Source: Isoetes taiwanensis
Taxonomy: Eukaryota; Streptophyta; Lycopodiopsida; Isoetales; Isoetaceae
Direction of reading: 5' to 3'
Assembly: GCA_021234155.1 (NCBI GenBank)
Contig: JAJEKV010000195.1
Span: 327,635 to 391,634, forward strand
Length of the DNA: 64,000 nucleotides
In this document: positions 47,906-60,226 of the stretch, one piece after another
Layout of the letters: the number at the start of each line of letters is the position of its first letter
Numbering within the stretch: the stretch's first letter is position 1
Translations under genes and position numbers: made by a program
Notes under the pieces: generated by a model
Told to the model about the DNA's origin: nothing
The model's database searches: none
The model's input: only the letters and a program-made list of their open reading frames with translations

Positions 47906-48323
47906 GTGATTTTTTCTATTGGAACGATTGTAGTCAATGTTCAATTCAACGACAACATTGACCTTAAAATTTAGATTCTACTTCTTAGCTAGATTATCTT
48001 CAACATTAATTACCCAATTAATACAATATTTTAGGTTTAATAATCTATAACAAGCCCTCTCACAACACACAACAATATACTTTTGCCCAACCATTGGCCT
48101 TTTTGGCACATAGGTCCATCGCAATTTTCCCATAATCTTCACCATGTGTAGACATTATTTCAACTAGCAATCAAGAGTACAATATAAAAATATCAAAACT
48201 TGCTACTCAATATCCAATCTTTGTAGATCTGGGATCTTATATTGCCAATTGCACTTGCCACACCCAATATTGTGAAGCACTATGGGTCAATTATTGGATT
48301 AAGATTTTATTTAGGCTAGAATG
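47906..48323. other. No recognised feature
   Basis: AT-rich spacer between two LINE insertions. Confidence 0.4.
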
Positions 48324-48337
48324 TCAAAAACAGGTTT

Positions 48338-50143
48338 TTTTTTTGAAGAACGACAATTTATTAACAAAGCCCACTAAGCAAAACCACCCATACACAGAGT
48401 ATAATCATAATCCTTGTGCCACCTTGAGGCGTTTAATGGCCTCATCACAGTCATCATGTTCTACATCATCGAGATGATCATCAACAGACATCAAGTTCTC
48501 ATGCCATTGAATAGTGCGAGGCAGGATAGCCTCATGAGATGATATGACAGACTTCTTCCACGCCTTCTTCAATTGACTGTTGCCATGGCTCTTTAAGCGC
48601 AAGATTAGGACCATCGGCCATAACAACCTCGGAAGCGGTGTGGAGAGTAGTAGGGACTATAAATGCTGTAGAAGATGCTAAGGATGACACCCATAGGCTA
48701 TATCTAAGCATCTTCCATAGCGAGGAATGCGGAAGCCGGCAAAAGGTTGATCATGTATAGATGAAGAAATAGCGGTGGGAGCTTGAACTTGATGTTGAAC
48801 ACATGCACGGGTACGAGTACCTCGGCCAGCTAACAAAAAGCCTCCTTATGAAACAAGCGGGCTAGTGCGGACCATTCGGAAGCTTAAGATCGACTTTTTA
48901 TAGGTCCATCTTTACAACTATACAATGCGGTAAAGGCTAGTCCAACGGCATATAGAAACACAAATTCTTGGACCATTCATGATGGAGTGTGAGATATGAA
49001 CCCCAAGTCCGTTGAAATTGCAACTAGAAATTGATGAGCCATTAGATCGGGAGGAAGATTAGGGTATCGAGAACCCGAAGAAGGCATCTTTAATGCGAAC
49101 CATATCCTTGTGAAGCCGGGAGAATATCTTTACATTATATATTCTCCACCAAATGGATCAATCCCTCTTGATACCAAAGAGTCCACCGCATCACTTTCAA
49201 ACATAATAAGAACAAAGTTTTTTTTGCCAACAACTTGATGGACCCAAAAGGGGGAGTTGAAGGCGTCTCAAAAGCCGAGATAACCAAACACTAAACCGAA
49301 AAATCTAAATAACCACCGAAAAATACCCAAAAAGAACTGCACAAGAAGATAAGTTCTGAAGCACACTTAATATGAAGCTTGATAGTCCACCTCAACCACG
49401 GGAATACGAGAAGCTTGAACCACACTCGACAATCGACCGTAAAATATGTCATCTGGAGGCTAATAATGAAGAAAGCTGAAGCCATCGAACTTTTCAATGT
49501 GTCCAAAATTGCAGACAACTCTTCCCTACCCATTCGGACAATACACCTTAAAGCGGATGTTACCCTTTGCCTTTCTAGTTGCATTAGATATATCCTTACA
49601 AAGCCAATCACTAAATCTTTGATATGAAACTTTTAAATGTAATCGATGACTTCCAAGCACTATCGTTTGTCCGAGGTGGAGAATCTACATTAGGACCGGG
49701 TCACTGCTTGATGCAAATTCCCATTAACTTCCGGCTCCCTTATTCGCGGCCTTGCAAGGGAGGAAAATCCCTTTCTTCAAGAACCACTTGAGTAGCCACC
49801 ACCAAGGCAAAGAGCTTCCAACCAATTATTTACCTCTTTTTGCTCAAAGAATCGGCATCACGTATCACCAAACCGGTGGTAGACTCCACGCCATTTTTGT
49901 CCTTGGATTTGATGGGAGCAAAATCATCTTCCCCATCCCTACTATACTTGGCCGAAATGGAACAGACCCAAATCTGGCCCCTAACCTGACAGCAAACCCT
50001 AACAAAATTGTTGTTGATGGAGAGCTCTCGGGACAAGCTTTCCAACGAACCAAAGATCATAAAAAAACAGAGTCTGGATGCTCAAGTTACAAGGAAAACC
50101 GCCGGCAGCCCTAAGCGCCATGACCCTAACATTATTCTTCGTC
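48338..50143 (-). mobile_element. Poly(A) LINE, 1.8 kb, with 14-bp target duplication
   Basis: TCAAAAACAGGTTT occurs at 48324-48337 and 50144-50157 and flanks the element. A T run at 48335-48344 marks the poly(A) tail of a minus-strand copy. The minus strand near 49840 reads TTGLVIRDADS, reminiscent of the RNase H domain that ends some plant LINE ORF2 proteins; this is tentative. Frames are broken. At 1.8 kb it is 5' truncated or internally deleted. It shares no obvious sequence with the L1 at 28-34 kb. Confidence 0.75.
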
Positions 50144-50165
50144 TCAAAAACAGGTTTCTTGCTAG

Positions 50166-50222
50166 GGCCAACTTATTTCAAAGAGGCCAACCTATTTCAA
50201 AGGGACCAACTTATATGAAAGG
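50166..50222. repeat. 19-bp minisatellite, three units
   Basis: Units 50166-50184, 50185-50203 and 50204-50222 are variants of GGCCAACTTATTTCAAAGA. It starts just outside the LINE target duplication. Confidence 0.85.
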
Positions 50223-50690
50223 TGCCACTATACAAAAAGACATGGGAAAGGGCAAGGCATGAAGGAGAAGAGCAATAATTTTAATACAAAATCATGTGAT
50301 ACACTAATGCATCTGCAGAATGGAGGTTGTTCCTTTCTTACATTTTAGTATTAACAGTTATTGTTTCATTCCCATATTTTGTGTATTTTGCATATCAAAA
50401 AGTTCTATAACATAAATTTTGATTCTTACATCATAATAACAAATAGCAAGTATGATTCAATAAAAGACTTCTTTTCTTTTCTCTATCCTTTCCCCTTTTT
50501 CCCTTCTATATCTATCCAATTCTTTGTCCCAAGCTTGCCGTACTGCTAGTTATTCTTGCTAGCTTTTTGGAGTTATGTGGTTATGTACTTTTCCTACTGC
50601 AATGTCTCTATATGATGGTGAATTAAATATTTATTTTCATTTTTATTTCTGAAAGGAACTAAGTGTGTGTACAATTCATATAATTTTTGT
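50223..50690. other. No recognised feature
   Basis: AT-rich spacer with pyrimidine-rich runs near 50470-50520. Confidence 0.4.
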
Positions 50691-51291
50691 TTTCATGTCA
50701 AGACAGCACACTATCAGCGCCACATAAATCCAACATTGGAACGAGGCCCGCAATGCTACCTGCGTACCCACTTGCCCATGAAAAGGCGCAGACTCATTGC
50801 CTCCATTCGCACAGGGGCACATCATCTTCGAATTGAGACGGGCAGATGGATTGGTGAGCCACGCCAGGACAGGCTCTGTCAATGTTGCCAAATGGGAGTC
50901 ATTGAGGATGAATCTCATACCCTTCAAAGTTGCCCAGCATATGATCAAATTCGGACGCGCTATGCTGAGTTGGTCAGGACTGGCCAGCCGTTACATGTGA
51001 CATTGAGCACAGCATCCGTACGGGTGCTGGGATCATACCTTCAGGAGGTTATGGACATGCGAGATCAGCTATGTCCTCGGGCACACACTTGACATGTATC
51101 TATACATTGATGTATACTTGTACAGTTTGACATCATTCTTATTACTGCCACGGTTTTTCCCTCGAAAACCCTTCGGGGCGGGGGTTTTTTAACCCGGACA
51201 GTAATAAGTTTGTTGCGCTCCTTGTGGGTCCCATAGGCCGATCGGCCTCAGTGGACGATAAAAAAATCATTCATTCATTCATTCATTCATT
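50691..51291 (+). mobile_element. 5'-truncated LINE with structured 3' UTR and (ATTC)n tail
   Basis: ORF2 C-terminus to the stop at 51090-51092: RLIASIRTGAHHLRIETGRW, then CQCCQMGVIEDESHTLQSCP. The 3' UTR forms nested stems: ATTACTG (51141-51147) with CAGTAAT (51199-51205), inside it AAAACCC (51165-51171) with GGGTTTT (51182-51188), and a CCC-TTCG-GGG tetraloop motif. A GGCCGATCGGCC palindrome sits between GTCC and GGAC. The tail is ATTC tetramers (51267-51291). Candidate 8-bp target duplication ATTTTTGT at 50683-50690 and 51292-51299. Confidence 0.85.
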
Positions 51292-51647
51292 ATTTTTGTG
51301 AGTATGGTAAGGGCGTTTGCCACCGGCAGGCACCTATATACCCTTCTCGTGGTCTTCGTCATCAGCCCCTCCCCTCGAATGCCATGTAACATGTTGTTGT
51401 TCCACATCTTATACATGGCCAATCCCACTATTGACCACATTTGGAATCCTTGACCATGCTTCGTTTAGCCCGACTAAACCTCTCCCGTTCAATGTAACGG
51501 CACTGAATGGGAGACATGACACATTATCTACATTTTCATGAAATGGATACATCCTTTCTCCATTTGAGTACAAACGATACTGAATTTGCAGGCATGAGAT
51601 GAAAAAACCGGTTAGGAGCTATTCTGCAACAGTTTGTCAGCAGGCTG

Positions 51648-51799
51648 ATTGCTGCCACGGTTTTTCCCTCGAAAACCCTTCGGGGCGAGGGTTTTTTAAT
51701 CCGGGTAGTAATCCGCTTGCTGTGCTTTTGTATTGGGTCCCATAGACCGATTGGTCTCCGTGGACGATAAAAATGCCTTCCTTCCTTCCTTCCTTCCTC
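51648..51799 (+). mobile_element. LINE 3' end only, (CCTT)n tail
   Basis: The copy starts at ATTGCTGCCACGG, contains the same CTCGAAAACCCTTCGGGGCG hairpin and the GGTCCCATAGACCGATTGGT block, and ends in CCTT repeats (about 51776-51799). It is closely related to the copy ending at 51291 but carries no coding part, so it is an extreme 5' truncation. Confidence 0.85.
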
Positions 51800-54700
51800 C
51801 CGCCCAATAATATCATGCCACGCGGCACTTTCTTGAACTGTTTCAAAGCTAGGAAGTTTCAGAGACTTGCGCGTTCTGACGATTCACCTCTCTTCCACAA
51901 ATTTACCGTATGTTCTGGCGATTCACCCCAATTCTGAACCTTTCTAAGCTGCATTCCATAGATTTACCCTCTATTCCAAGGTGCATGCCTTTCCTGGCAT
52001 GTCAACCTGCCTCCGCGCTCCGCGCGTCGGCAATGATTATCCTAGTAAAGCTTCCTATTTAACAAGGTGATCAAGATCACCAAGATGTTTTAATATATTG
52101 GATATACTTTTGTTTATAATTTAGTTACTCCATACATTTTTCTTCCCAATCCTTAAAGCTTTGCTCAATTTTTGGGGCAATTCTTTCATAAAGAAATCTA
52201 CTCGAAGTTGCTTCTCAATCCTATCTTGGATGCAATCATCCATAAGTCTAATATATTTGACTATCTAACCATAGGTATCTTAGCTTGCTAAAAGCTCGTC
52301 TATTAGTCGTTGGAGTAGCAAGGTGATGTCCCAAGTTCCTGTAGCATCTGATCTCCCTGGACTTTTGTCTAAGGTTATCCATGCTAGTGGACTTGATGAC
52401 ATAGCTGACGACCTTAGGTCTTGATCTCCCATCCCACAGTTTAACACTAGACCTGTCCCGTGATGGACCATTAAAGGGCATTTTGAAGGTTCACAAAAAA
52501 ATTCATATAAAATCAAGGATACAAAAATTAGCCAAGCCCTTTCTAGAAGTTCATATATGACAGTCATGCTTCACATCAAAAATACACAAAAATGTATCAG
52601 CTCCCATTCTTATGAGTTATGCTCTAGCAAACCCAAGGGGGTCAAGTACCAAAAACTTCATGTTCACACAAAGTAAAACTATCTTGATGAAAAGATTTTT
52701 TTGATTTTTTTGGTTATAACGTTATTTTTCTACACGAGTTATAGAGCAAGACACAAAAAACCACATCTCAATTCGAAGTCTCTGAAGGAAGATAGAGCAA
52801 TTCGAACATGACAGGGTCAAAATTGTCGTCTGCCTTCTGAGAACCAGTATTGGTTCCCAAAAAGCAGTTGTGATATAAAAACAACAACTTTCAGAAGGAG
52901 ATCAATTTTGAGTTCAAATTTGGCATATAAGTAGTTCACGAGATCCTCCATCCTAGAAAAATGTTTCTCGAGTTTGAATATGATGTTTTGACATTTACTT
53001 CTATTTTTAATTTTAGGGAATTTATACAATGGATAACATTGCTACATGACTCTAGGTTGTCCTCCAAAAAATCACATTATGGAACTTTTTGCCATAACAT
53101 TGAATCAATTTTTGCCTCTCAAACACAAAAACATTGAGCATAAACAACAGCGCAGACATTCTGGCAGTTTTAGGGCTAAATGGGGGATCTTCTGCTCCAA
53201 TAACTTTTATTGCTCCAGTAACTTCACCATTAAGCTTCCCAATATCAAAAGCTCAAATGAAAAAAGAATGGGGTATACTCTCTACCGGAGAAGCATGGAT
53301 AGATTGTCCATCAATATTCTACTGCAATGGAGTGGGTTCATGGAGTCCTGTAATAATGAGTCCATTGATTGCAAATCCGGCATCTCGGATCCACCATAGC
53401 CAAGGCCATAATGTCAAGGCAAGTAGATATTCATTCTTGCTTGTAGACACAAGTAGCTCTTAGAGCACTTTGTTCACAAAAAATGTTTGTTGCTCATTAT
53501 CTTGAGGATTGCACTAGAATAGATAACATCAATTATATTATGTCTTCCATGTTTATTCTAGATTTGTGCCCTAAGGTGTGACTTTACAAAATGACATCCT
53601 CAATTTATCTCATATCAAGAAACCAATGCAAAAAGAACCAAGGAAAAATATTAAAAACTTTTCCTATAAAAAATCAAGATAGACCGCTATCTGCAGTCTA
53701 GTTGCAGACCATCATTGGTCCAAATGACTGAAAGTTTAAAAATCACCAATGATGTCACCTTAATAAATTTTGATCTCAAATTTCACATGTACTTTACTTG
53801 TATGATTCTCTATAGCACAAAATTTATTGATTAGGTTAGCTTATATAATTTAAGGGTATGGTTGAAGCACAAGAAATTGAGAATTTATGGGGTACTTATG
53901 ACCAATTGAACCTACATAGACTTTCACTTACACCTTTCAAAAATCATGTGATTGAAGCTAAAAAGCCATAGTATTATTCTATGAGGCAAAACGGATAAGG
54001 CTAGTAAGATATATATGCTCTATACAATTGGTCCTGTGGATCATAAATGGTGATGCTTGCCTTATATAAATCAAAACCTTAGAAATAACATGTTGCTTTA
54101 ATGTGCAACTAGAGATTTCTATTGCCAAGAAAGGTTTGCATCCACAAAAAACATAATATACATGAAACATAACCTACATGTAATATTATTCTACTTGGAT
54201 GACAATGCTTTATAGCAGTAATACATGTATGAAGTTTATGCTAGTAAGAAATAAGCAAATTTTATGGTATTTTTTTTAATAAGAACCATTACAATCTATA
54301 TAAGAGATCTCTATATATGTCATTTCTCACATTTTGAACTATTTTAAAATCTTATTTGGGGAAAATTAGTGTCTCTTTCTATGAACAAAAGAAGCATATA
54401 TGCAATGTTATATGGTCCATTTACATATTGTCATGGCTAAACTTCACAATATTCACTTGGATTCATCAATAAACATCATTAACTATAATCATTGTGGAGT
54501 TTGGGACCTATAATTGTGGAGTTGACTCAACTTTTTATGCTCTAATGTGTTAATCCGACTATTGTACATCATGTTTGAATTCCAAAAATTGCGCGGTTAC
54601 ACCCTAGTTACACTATATATAAGTTGATAAGGGTTATATTCTATGTAGATATAAGTAGAATGCATCATTTATTACCCACATGGCATTATGGATGGTTGTT

Positions 54701-57180
54701 ATTGGAGCATTTTAACATATACTTTTGTCTAGAATTTTTTTAGTAAATATTGAGGTTAACATGACTTAGAAACACTCCAAAAAATCATGAGCCTATAGCT
54801 CATATAATTAGCAACTCATAGCCACAAGAATTAAGCCAAAACTTGTTATAATAAGAGAGAAATAATTCTTGAACCTCAAGCAGTTTTTTTGACCAAAATG
54901 GGGTTTCGCGGCTTCTACCGATGTTAGATGATAGTAAGAAAACATGGGAACATAAAACTCAATGTGTTCCATGATAAACAGGCAAATACCTCCAACTTTA
55001 GCAAGGTTTAGGCCACTTTATAGTAGAAATATCGAAGAAGGCGGTTCTAAACTGGTGCAGAAACTGCCAAATTCTCCAATATTTGAGCAATCACCACAAG
55101 GTATAGGTGACCCCATTGGTCTTGAAATTCTCAGAGGTTATTAAGAAACAAGTGAAGACTCAAATGGTGGTGGTATATTATAAAATTGAAATTTCTTTCG
55201 TGGGTTACATGGATTTAAGTGGCAGAGGTCATGTGGACCAGTTCTGGTTCATGGATCAGGAATGGTCCCAGGGACAGGTCTAGTCTTAAAGGTAATGCCC
55301 TCCACTCTATAGAATCTAACATGTTGAATCATCATGTCTTGAAGGTTAGGAGATTGAAGGATGATCTTTCTAACTCGTGGTTCAATATTGTTGTCTTGAC
55401 TCTGTCGATCTTCTTCATGTCGACTCTCATGTCGACTCTTTCGTCTTGGCTGTCCTATGTTGCTGCTATAAGAGTGACAACAATTTTGAGTGCTTTACCA
55501 CTTTGTACTGTTCACACTTTCTTCCTTCTTAAGACTTGTCTATTTGCATCCACGTGCAGGATCTGGAACCTTGCAGTAATCAATTACTAGTGCTGCTATT
55601 TGGTTCTCCATGGTGCCTTTTCTTGTTATTTCTTGACCTTCAATCTCAAAAACTAAAAGTTCATCATGATCTTTATAGAAGGATATGGTATTATGGAGGT
55701 TGATGTAGCTATTCCGGAGAATCAGAGTTGACGAGGAAGAAGATGGTTACAGTCTGATCGTAATTCTATCTTTGGGTAGTTTGGCCTTGATGGCTCAAAA
55801 TTCTTCCTCAGTCACTGATATAGTTCCCCTTCCTACGAGATATATTTGGTCTCATCTCTTGAAAGCTCTTGATGTGAATAGATGATGGTCATCTACTTGT
55901 TGATGGCGAAGTTGTACAATAGCCCGTCGATATAGAGCCCTTCCTCAAGGCAATATGGCACTTGGTGAATACCCTTGGCTAGAAGATGTTCCTCCCTCTA
56001 CTATGATCAACGATGTAAGTGCCCTAGTGCCCATCGATTGAGTAGCCCTTCTTGGATCTATCATCTTTTTGTGCAGTCTTCCCTTCTTTACTTTGTTCAA
56101 GCTCTCCTGTTCATCGTCTTGTTCTTTGATATGCTAAGTCTCCTCCATAAGGTATTTTCTACTTTTCAATTCCTTGATGTAGTCGAGCAACTCCCGTGTC
56201 ATTAGGGCGGATTTGGGATCTCAAAACGGCCTCGTAAAGCCATTCCATGTCATATTTTTGCTCCTTTTTCCCCATGCCATGTAGGATACCAAACTCTCAT
56301 AATTATATATTTACTTGAAATATTTTCTCAAAATGGGGGGATCGCACATTTATGGCACCATCTGCCTTTAATTCTATCGGTCTTCAGACAGACAGATAAA
56401 ACGTGTGGCGCTCTAAAAAAACCACTTGCATTAAAGCATACTGACCAGTGATGATGGTGTTTGTTTTGGTTTGTCAGATACCAAGAATGGCTAAGCAGCT
56501 CCGTTCGCCAGAAAGTAATTTGAAATTCAAATTCCCCCTCATAATGACCACCAAACATATTTCAAAATTGAGTGGGCGGGCCCGTGTCATTTTGGACACG
56601 TGCGAGTTTTCAAAATTTAAATTCAAATTCGACCACGTGGTTATTAATTACAAAACTATTGTGTCAGGCTACAGACAATTTTAATTTTAAAAATGTGCAT
56701 TTAATGTTTGCGACACATTTATTTTAAAAGTCTATTTTCATGGTCTTTTTGTAAGGTCTATTTTTATGGTCTATTTTTTAGTTCAAAAAGCTTCACCATT
56801 TGCATGGCCGCCACTTGTCATTCGCCTATCCAACCTCATCGCATAACCCGTTTGGAAGCTTATTCTTTTCTTTCCAACCAAAACTGCTTGTAGTCTTCTT
56901 CTGCGAGGATCACGCCGCGCCTGTCGCCTTCGAACTGATTGCACCAGCGTGTATATATGTCCAGGCATTGTCTCTGGGTAACTTAGCGCCATTGTTTTGA
57001 TGGAAGGTCGACCCTCAAAGGGAGGAAAAGGTACTGCTGTGCTGTTTAGCTTTAGATCATTTTCTTAGGGCCGACCATCTTAGGGAAGGGAAGGCCATCT
57101 GTTAGATGCACGCGCTTGCATGCCCGGCTATAAGCCATCTCTGCGCTGGCTATAAGCCACTGGGTATAGGCAATAGCCCT
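51800..57180. other. Long stretch without a recognised gene
   Basis: Mostly AT-rich DNA with stops in all frames. A 327-bp open stretch (53137-53463, plus) reads ILAVLGLNGGSSAPITFIAP; its only start is a TTG and I recognise no family, so it may be an old transposon or exon. Another open stretch at 55219-55590 is hydrophobic near its end and equally unassigned. No LTR pair, RNA gene or target-flanked insertion was found. Confidence 0.35.
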
Positions 57181-57243
57181 ACATGCACCTTTCAACAGCC
57201 CTACATGCACCTTGCTTATTTTCTATGCTTCTACACCCTCCCC

Positions 57244-57885
57244 TTGCCCAATTTGGTAACCTATCACTTGATTCTGTGCCACACATCACAAGGGGGCTGC
57301 AAATTGGGCGGGCGCCCAATTTGACACCCCTTGCATGTCCATGGCTACCCCCTTCTTTGTTTCTGTGCCCCCCTTGCTTGTTTCTCTGCTTCCACACTTC
57401 ACAAAGGGGTGCAAAGCTTTGTGGCGCCCAATTTGACCTCCCTTGCATGTCCGCTGGCTACTTTCGAACATCAACTGGGGTGCAAATTGGTGAGAAGCCC
57501 AATTTACGCATTCCTGCTTGTTTCTCTGCTTCCACACATCACAGGAGGTGCAAATTGGGCTGACCCAATTTGACCCTCCTTGCATGTCCATCAATGCTCA
57601 TACATCATCACGGGGTGCAAATTGGTAGGGCTAATTTGGCACCCCCTTGCTTGTTTCTCTGCTTCCACATATCACCGGGGGTGCAAATTGGGGCCAATTT
57701 GGCACCCCTGCTTATTTTCTGCTTCCACACATCACGGGGGGTGCAAATTGGCTGTTTGGCACCCCACTTTCTCTGCTTCCATACATCACAAAGGGGTGCA
57801 AATTGGGCGTGACCCAATTTGACCCTCCATGTCCATCGGCTCATACATCATGCACGGGGTGCAAATTGGTGGCCCAATTTGGCAC
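57244..57885. repeat. Palindromic-core minisatellite, array A
   Basis: Nine units, each centred on versions of CAAATTGGGCG..CGCCCAATTTG flanked by GGGGTG on the left and .CACCCC on the right, so each unit can form a hairpin of up to about 17 bp. Cores lie near 57300, 57412, 57483, 57551, 57618, 57684, 57744, 57800 and 57862, mostly 56-71 bp apart. A half core precedes at 57247. Linkers alternate between CTTGCATGTCCAT and CTTGTTTCTCTGCTTCCACA types. Arm changes in several units shorten the stem. Confidence 0.9.
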
Positions 57886-58868
57886 CTTGCACATAACATC
57901 AACACGCGCGTTTTGTTATTCTAGGCTATTGTTTTCCATACTAATGGGATTAATGCATGTTGTTATCTGACACCTATGGCGGACTAAACAAACTACGTGT
58001 AGGTGTAGGCCCAGCCCTCCGATGGCCACGGGCATTTCTTCTTTGCAAAGGAAACAGAGTCGAGTGTTCGGTTTGATGGTATTGTTGTGGTCCCCTTCAA
58101 ATAACTCCCGTTGCCGATAAGTTCACATGGTGCATCGAGGTTGGCCCAGACCACCCTGGCTCTAGCACAAATCATCTTAAGGATGTCGTGCTTGTACTTT
58201 CTTGGCCGGGAGCGAGGGAGGACCACGGAGAATCTTGGTATAGCAATTGATATGGCTTGCGTGCCTTTGAGTTGATAGCGAGATAGATCTTATTGTGGAA
58301 GACGTGCTGGATAAGTCATTTGTTGGATACAGGTTGCCTTTTGAAACATACAATCCTCAGCTAATGATTGCAAGCATCACTGAGGCTCCACATTCGTGTC
58401 AAGCCAAGGGCTAGGTATTGGCTTTTTATGAAAGCCTTGAGAGATCTGGAGTGACCAAGCGGGAAATATTATAGATGGATTTAATACATTTAGGCAATGG
58501 ATACTTGATCACAAACAAAATCGATCTAAAGCACTTTGTACCACGAAATATCATGGTAAGAACCGTCGAAGGTGTATGACACACTTTGGTTGAAGTCACG
58601 TTATGGAGTTACTAGAAAGGGTGATGAAGTCAAAGGCCTGAGAAGGCCATTCACAGGTGGCATCAAACAAAATCAGTATTCAAAAAAGAAAAAAGATCGG
58701 AAACACCCACCAAGCACAGCATTGAAACACCAAAATTGATTTTTTGAGTTATGCATAGAAGATCACGTAGCTCGGACACAAGCATTGGATCAGAGGAGGT
58801 ATCTGGCGATCCCCACCGAGAAAAGCATGTGAAAAAATGAAGTAACCACAGGGAATAGCTTCCTCCTC
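57886..58868. other. No recognised gene
   Basis: A minus-strand open stretch at 58226-57993 has protein-like composition but no family match. Nothing else supported. Confidence 0.35.
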
Positions 58869-58869
58869 A

Positions 58870-58963
58870 AAGAATAGAATAGAATAGAATATGATTTTAT
58901 AGTCCCACGGAGACCAAGCTATGGGACCCAAGTACAAAGAGAGAGCAGCGTATTACTACCGGG
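58870..58963 (-). mobile_element. LINE 3' end only, (ATTCT)n tail
   Basis: Read on the minus strand: GTAGTAATACGCTGCTCTC, GGGTCCCATAGC, GGTCTCCGTGGGAC, TATAAAA, then TTCTA pentamers ending at 58870. It matches the last 90 bp of the copy at 16975-17504, in the opposite orientation, and lacks the UUCG hairpin because of truncation. Confidence 0.8.
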
Positions 58964-59159
58964 AGAAAAGAAGAGAATCGACTCCACCGAGACTTTAGAT
59001 GAATCGGAGGGAGAGTGAGGCTGAGACATGCTTTCGAGAGAAAGATGACATGCAAATTGTGAAGTGTTCAACCTCTGGCGGGGCCTTGACCCGGAGAAGC
59101 GGGGCGTGAGTTGTCCGCGAGCACAATGATCAACATAAAACACTGGGGAAAGGATCTAC

Positions 59160-59735
59160 CCTCTTGGAGTTGAATTTGAAATTGAGGTGGACATATTTAA
59201 AATGCATCAAGCCCCTGCAAACATGACCTGCAGGGTCATTAGTGGAGAACATATTGACAAACTATATGATTCGTTCATTAATGTCCAAATGCATCCATCT
59301 TGTGCGGATGTTGTTCCTTATGATCCAGACACAGGGCGTGCAATAAAGTGGAGAAATGCCAGCGATTTGGACAATCCAGATTTTTGGATAGTAAATGGGA
59401 ATCACACTACTGCAGTTGCCCAAATTCTTGTTAATCGGGCAATGGAATGGCCAACAGGCAGGGGACATTTGAAAGACCTTATCCTTTTTTTCTACGCTAA
59501 AAGAAAATGTCGGGAACAGAGTATATAAAGGTGAACCAGGAAAGCAACGACATCACAAAGAATACCATTCATCAGGATGTTTACTTTGAGCAAATACAAC
59601 AGCCAAGGAATCAATGGGAATTTTATGGCCAGCCGAAGAAAGGAAAGGGTGGACTATCCCAAAGTGGCGCATATTCAGTAAGTCTGGCTTCAATTTGTTC
59701 ATGCAATATGCTTTCTTGAGATCCCCCATTCTAGT
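59160..59735 (+). pseudogene. Decayed gene with ParB/sulfiredoxin-like motif
   Basis: The frame from about 59187 reads MTCRVISGEHIDKLYDSF, then PDFWIVNGNHTTAVAQILVN. The G-N-H-T-T pattern after a hydrophobic strand resembles the 'GxHR' motif of the ParB/sulfiredoxin fold; that assignment is inference. Near 59500 the frame shifts and continues as TEYIKVNQESNDITKNTIHQ and FYGQPKKGKGGLSQSGAY, then shifts again (SKSGFNLFMQYAF, about 59680) before array B begins. Codon composition looks like a true protein. Family not recognised with certainty. Two frameshifts and the repeat array mean it is not functional as it stands, unless introns explain the breaks. Confidence 0.5.
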
Positions 59736-59745
59736 TTGGCTGATG

Positions 59746-60226
59746 AAATTGGGCAGGCGCCCAATTTGGGTCCCCTCAAGCATGCATTTAACATGTTTAC
59801 ACGGCCCTCTTGACTATGCACGCCCAATTTCCCCCCTGGCATGTAACATTATACTATCTTGTTAAATTAAATTGTTAGCCCAATTTGGGTTACCTATATG
59901 CATTGAACATGTTTGCTGTAGTCTCTTGGCCCTCAAATTGGGCGCCCAATTTGAGTTGCCCAAATATGCATTGAACATGTTTGCTCAGAGCCTCTGGCTC
60001 TCAAATTGGTGAGCCCAATTTGGATTATTACCCCGTATGCATTGAACATGTTTGCCTGTAGCCTCTTGGCTCTCAAATTGGGCGGGCGCCCAATTTGGGT
60101 TGCCATTATGCATTGAACATGTTTGCTTGTAGCCTCTTCACTCTCAAATTGGGGGTTACCCTCCGTAAATTGAACATGTTTGGCTGTAGCCTCTTGGCTC
60201 TCAAATTGGGCGGACGCCCAATTTGA
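59746..60226. repeat. Palindromic-core minisatellite, array B
   Basis: Five full or near-full cores of the type CAAATTGGGCG(GGC)GCCCAATTTG lie near 59746, 59934, 60002, 60074 and 60202, with half cores near 59822, 59876 and 60144. Spacing is about 68-72 bp in the regular part. The linker reads GCATTGAACATGTTTGC and TGTAGCCTCTTGGCTCT. The core is the same as in array A, 1.8 kb away, but the linker is unrelated. Confidence 0.9.

Noticed and set aside
53046-53463. Two overlapping open frames of 109-117 codons
   Set aside because: No recognisable family. One frame lacks an ATG where needed and they overlap each other. Mentioned only as unassigned.
57183-57970. Overlapping open frames across array A
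   Set aside because: They exist on both strands and in all frames because the repeat lacks stops. They have no conserved protein pattern and shift frame with unit length.
20541-59230. 17-bp exact match between 20541 and 59208
   Set aside because: The match does not extend, and one such match is expected by chance at an appreciable rate in a window of this size.
57244-60226. CRISPR-like array
   Set aside because: Periodic palindromic repeats are present, but units vary in length and sequence, linkers are repeated rather than unique, and the context is a plant nuclear genome.
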